From Sphaeroforma arctica JP610 (lineage: Eukaryota; Opisthokonta; Ichthyosporea; Ichthyophonida), in assembly GCF_001186125.1 (NCBI RefSeq), contig NW_014040338.1:1-21851 (forward strand): a DNA stretch of 21,851 nucleotides, in the 5' to 3' direction. Made by a program: the position numbers and the translations under genes. Shown piece by piece: positions 19,830 through 21,851 of this stretch. A model generated the notes under the pieces. That model was not told the origin of the DNA, did not search any database, and was given only the letters and a program-made list of their open reading frames with translations. Each line of letters opens with the position of its first letter. Position 1 is the stretch's first letter.

Positions 19830-20052
19830 TCGAGTACACGCTGGAACTGTATCGACAACTAATGGTCGTACTGTTGGCAGTGCTGGAGATGCACTGTATA
19901 TGTATATCAATAATGATGTACTTTCCACGTGTATTTGACCAAAGTACATTGCGCCTCCGCGCAATGACACTTACATCGAGCAATCGCTTTTGGTATGTCG
20001 TCATGATGGCTGTCGATGAGACCTCAACGGACTATATGGTGTTTTCTAAACA

Positions 20053-20367
20053 ATGCAGGGCATCATACTATTCATGATGCGCGGATCAGATATTAACGGC
20101 TTCGACAGACTATATTATGCTATACTGGTCACAGTCATATTGAGCGTTCTTGAGTGTGTCTGGAATGTTGTTGAAACGTCCGGGGCCAGAATAGCGCTGT
20201 GGGTATTCCAGACAATGAAATTGATATTTATATTCGTCATCCTTGGAAGGATCATAAAGGAAAAAATACCGATGATGCTGATGACCAAGTGGGCAGAATA
20301 CGCGGTATATATACGCGACCACGTTGGCATAAACGCAGTTTGGTTGTATAGAAAACGTCTGCTATGA
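20053..20367 (+). CDS. Putative small two-helix membrane protein, unrecognised
   Basis: 104 codons from ATG 20053. Two hydrophobic segments are visible (LYYAILVTVILSVLECVW, about residues 20-39; ALWVFQTMKLIFIFVILG, about 48-66), followed by a basic C-terminus ending WLYRKRLL. It overlaps by 25 bases another open hydrophobic frame (19862-20077). Strand choice is supported only by composition; a minus-strand frame covers the same bases. It could be a remnant of a mobile element or virus-like insert, or a chance frame. Confidence 0.3.
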   Translation: MQGIILFMMRGSDINGFDRLYYAILVTVILSVLECVWNVVETSGARIALWVFQTMKLIFIFVILGRIIKEKIPMMLMTKWAEYAVYIRDHVGINAVWLYRKRLL

Positions 20368-20509
20368 GCTGTGCTTTGCAAAAAATATTGATATCGATAC
20401 CTAAAACGATATGCCTGAAATCTTGGAATACAGTACTGTGCAAATAGTCGAGTTTTCTAGAAACAACATATTGGTGGTTAAATACAAATAGATACGCCCC
20501 AAGGGGTTT

Positions 20510-20532
20510 AAATATCGGTCTACGCGATATTT
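20510..20532. repeat. Small inverted repeat
   Basis: AAATATCG, a 7-base gap, then CGATATTT: a perfect 8-bp stem. Function unknown. Confidence 0.45.
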
Positions 20533-20682
20533 CTTTTATTAAATCGCATAACGATATTGTCATCCACAATGATGGCGCCATGAACAGAACGTGTACGAAA
20601 TGTTGTATGACGGGTGCTATATAGTCGTGCCAGGCATGATGCACGGGTCTTGGTGGTGCGCTTTTAGCCCAGGACATTTGTA

Positions 20683-20717
20683 TGTGTGTGTGCGTGCGTG
20701 CGTGCGTGCGTGCGTGC
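20683..20717. repeat. (TG)n/(CGTG)n microsatellite
   Basis: GTGTGTG followed by about six CGTG/GCGT units. Confidence 0.93.
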
Positions 20718-20759
20718 TAAAGAAAGTATTGTGGTTGTGCGATCATTGCGATACATAGT

Positions 20760-20771
20760 TTTATTTTTATT
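20760..20771 (-). promoter_or_regulatory. Tandem AATAAA signals (minus strand)
   Basis: Read on the minus strand, AATAAAAATAAA begins inside the TAA that ends the frame at 20771-21175. It would serve as the poly(A) signal of a minus-strand gene and supports that orientation. Confidence 0.5.
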
Positions 20772-21287
20772 TACATGGTATAATCATTCATTTGCTCTGA
20801 CGACTTGACGTTAGCGTATAGTACGGTGTCAGGGATGGTAGTCTTCTTAACAACAGTCATGCATTTTGACGCGGACGCGTACTTGTGACATTTTGGGCCA
20901 TCGGCGACACAGCTGAGCCTACTATCGTTCGTAGCCAGTAGAAACGATTTTCCAATCTTGAAGCATTGGCGCTGACGCCGAGGTATGGTGATATCGAAAT
21001 TTGTTCTTGCGGTGGGCAAATCCTCCGCAAACAGCGTTTTCAGACATGGCTTGACGGTCGCGTACACCTGATACCCAAAACTGGTGGCCGACTCGCACAG
21101 CCTGCAGCCAGACAAACCCATCGCCCTTTGGGGCACAGAAGACTCTTGACAAGCCGTGAAATCTGGTATTGACATTCAGGTGGTTGTTGTCCAGTCCCAG
21201 TGCAAAGAGGTTAGATTCCAAAATGCTGCGAACGGATGTCGTCGCTGCAATAGCGGTTATAATAATGACGATAACTGTGCAACCCAT
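20771..21287 (-). CDS. Possible secreted cysteine-containing protein, two overlapping frames
   Basis: ATG at 21287 (minus strand) opens a frame to 20922 whose first 21 residues, MGCTVIVIIITAIAATTSVRS, look like a signal peptide. A second minus-strand frame (21175-20771) overlaps it and carries a cysteine-bearing sequence (CQESS, CRLCES, CLKTL, CFKIG, CVADGPKC, SKCMT) that ends right at tandem poly(A) signals. One secreted Cys-rich protein may be encoded here, but whether the two frames belong to an active gene, a spliced gene or a decayed element cannot be settled. No family recognised. Confidence 0.35.
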
Positions 21288-21534
21288 TTTGTTATTGAAT
21301 GGAAAGTGATTTAAAGAATTTCTTAGGACCTGTTGCTAAACCTTTCATACAGCGCGATTGGTTGCATTGCACATATGACCGGGACGATCTAAATATAGAT
21401 TGACCGCAAGGGAGGTTCTATGTCCGCTCTGCGCAGCATAAGAGAACATTCACCCGAAAACAAAATGAGACTCCGGGCAAGGATCAAAGTGAGACATCAC
21501 TTCTCAGTTACAACCATAGATGCCCCAAACTTGC
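21288..21534. other. Presumed 5' flank of the minus-strand ORF; nothing else recognised
   Basis: About 250 bases without an ORF or repeat. On the minus strand a CTATATTTAG word near 21393-21402 lies about 110 bases before the ATG, a weak TATA candidate. Confidence 0.3.
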
Positions 21535-21851
21535 GCGCTCGTGCTGAGCTGCGCTATTCATAGCTATAGTACGCGATTAAAATGCGCTCGGTCTGAGCTG
21601 CGCTATTTATCGCTATTTATCACTACGGCACGCGACCTCAGTGCGATCGTGCTGAGCCGCTATTTATAGCTACGGCACGCGACCAAAATGCGCTCGTGCT
21701 GAGCTGCGTTATTTACAGCTACCGTATGCGACCACAATGCGCTCGTGCTGAGCCGCTATTTAGCGCTATTTATAGCTACCGCACGCGACCACAATGTGCT
21801 CATGCTGAGCTGTGGTATTTATAGCTATCGCATGTAAGCACAATGTGCTCA
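21535..21851. repeat. 49-bp minisatellite with a TATA-like word in most units
   Basis: Units start at 21535, 21584, 21643, 21690, 21739, 21796 and 21845 (lengths 49, 59, 47, 49, 57, 49, then cut by the window end). Core: GCTCGTGCTGAGC.GC, TATTTATAGCTA, CGGCACGCGACC, ACAATGC. The two long units carry an extra copy of about 10 bp around GCTATTTA. On the minus strand most units contain TAGCTATAAATA. The array continues past the window. Confidence 0.93.

Noticed and set aside
20252-20677. 141-codon minus-strand frame
   Set aside because: No signal, no motif and no poly(A) site. It overlaps a plus-strand frame with clearer membrane helices, although neither is strongly supported.

Overview
The window is nuclear DNA from a eukaryote. 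It has GT-AG introns, long (TA)n and (TG)n microsatellites, AATAAA signals after genes, and a wrecked Ty1/copia retroelement. The first gene is a DOT1 histone H3K79 methyltransferase with its catalytic domain at the N-terminus, as in animals (yeast Dot1 has it at the C-terminus). With a large FUSC/ArAE-type membrane protein next door, this points to a unicellular relative of animals such as an ichthyosporean (Sphaeroforma-like). The lineage is an inference, not something the sequence proves.

Layout, left to right. 1-780 is microsatellite and about 780-1177 is 5' flank or an early intron. 1178-8785 (+) is the DOT1L-like gene. I placed ten coding exons whose joins keep one open frame of 863 codons; the initiator exon is not identified, but very few residues can be missing. 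8786-10803 is a 2 kb intergenic stretch with no recognisable gene. 10804-14820 (+) is an intronless 1338-residue multispanning membrane protein of the FUSC / aromatic-acid-exporter superfamily. 14821-19480 is a graveyard: a GC-rich virus-derived S74-chaperone fossil (about 15187-15742), then a badly decayed copia-type retroelement (about 15940-19480). 19490-21851 holds small unassigned ORFs, a possible secreted cysteine-rich protein on the minus strand, and a 49-bp minisatellite that runs off the end and carries a TATA-like word in most units.

The most unusual signal is in the DOT1 introns. Every intron has its own private tandem duplication, microsatellite or short repeat, and in at least four introns the duplicated block includes or abuts a real splice site, so decoy donors or acceptors lie beside the true ones. 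The 57-bp array before exon 3 ends exactly on the true acceptor, and its previous unit offers a second AG exactly 57 nt upstream that is in frame and stop-free (a 19-codon insertion just before SAM motif I). The 16-bp array after exon 8 starts exactly on the donor and repeats GTAGGT 14 times. The exon 6 donor is copied 95 bp downstream. The exon 9 acceptor region is copied 144 bp upstream. This looks like intron growth by local tandem duplication seeded at splice sites.

The two intact genes show no sign of working together. DOT1 acts on nucleosomes in the nucleus; the ArAE-like protein sits in a membrane. They are same-strand neighbours about 2 kb apart.
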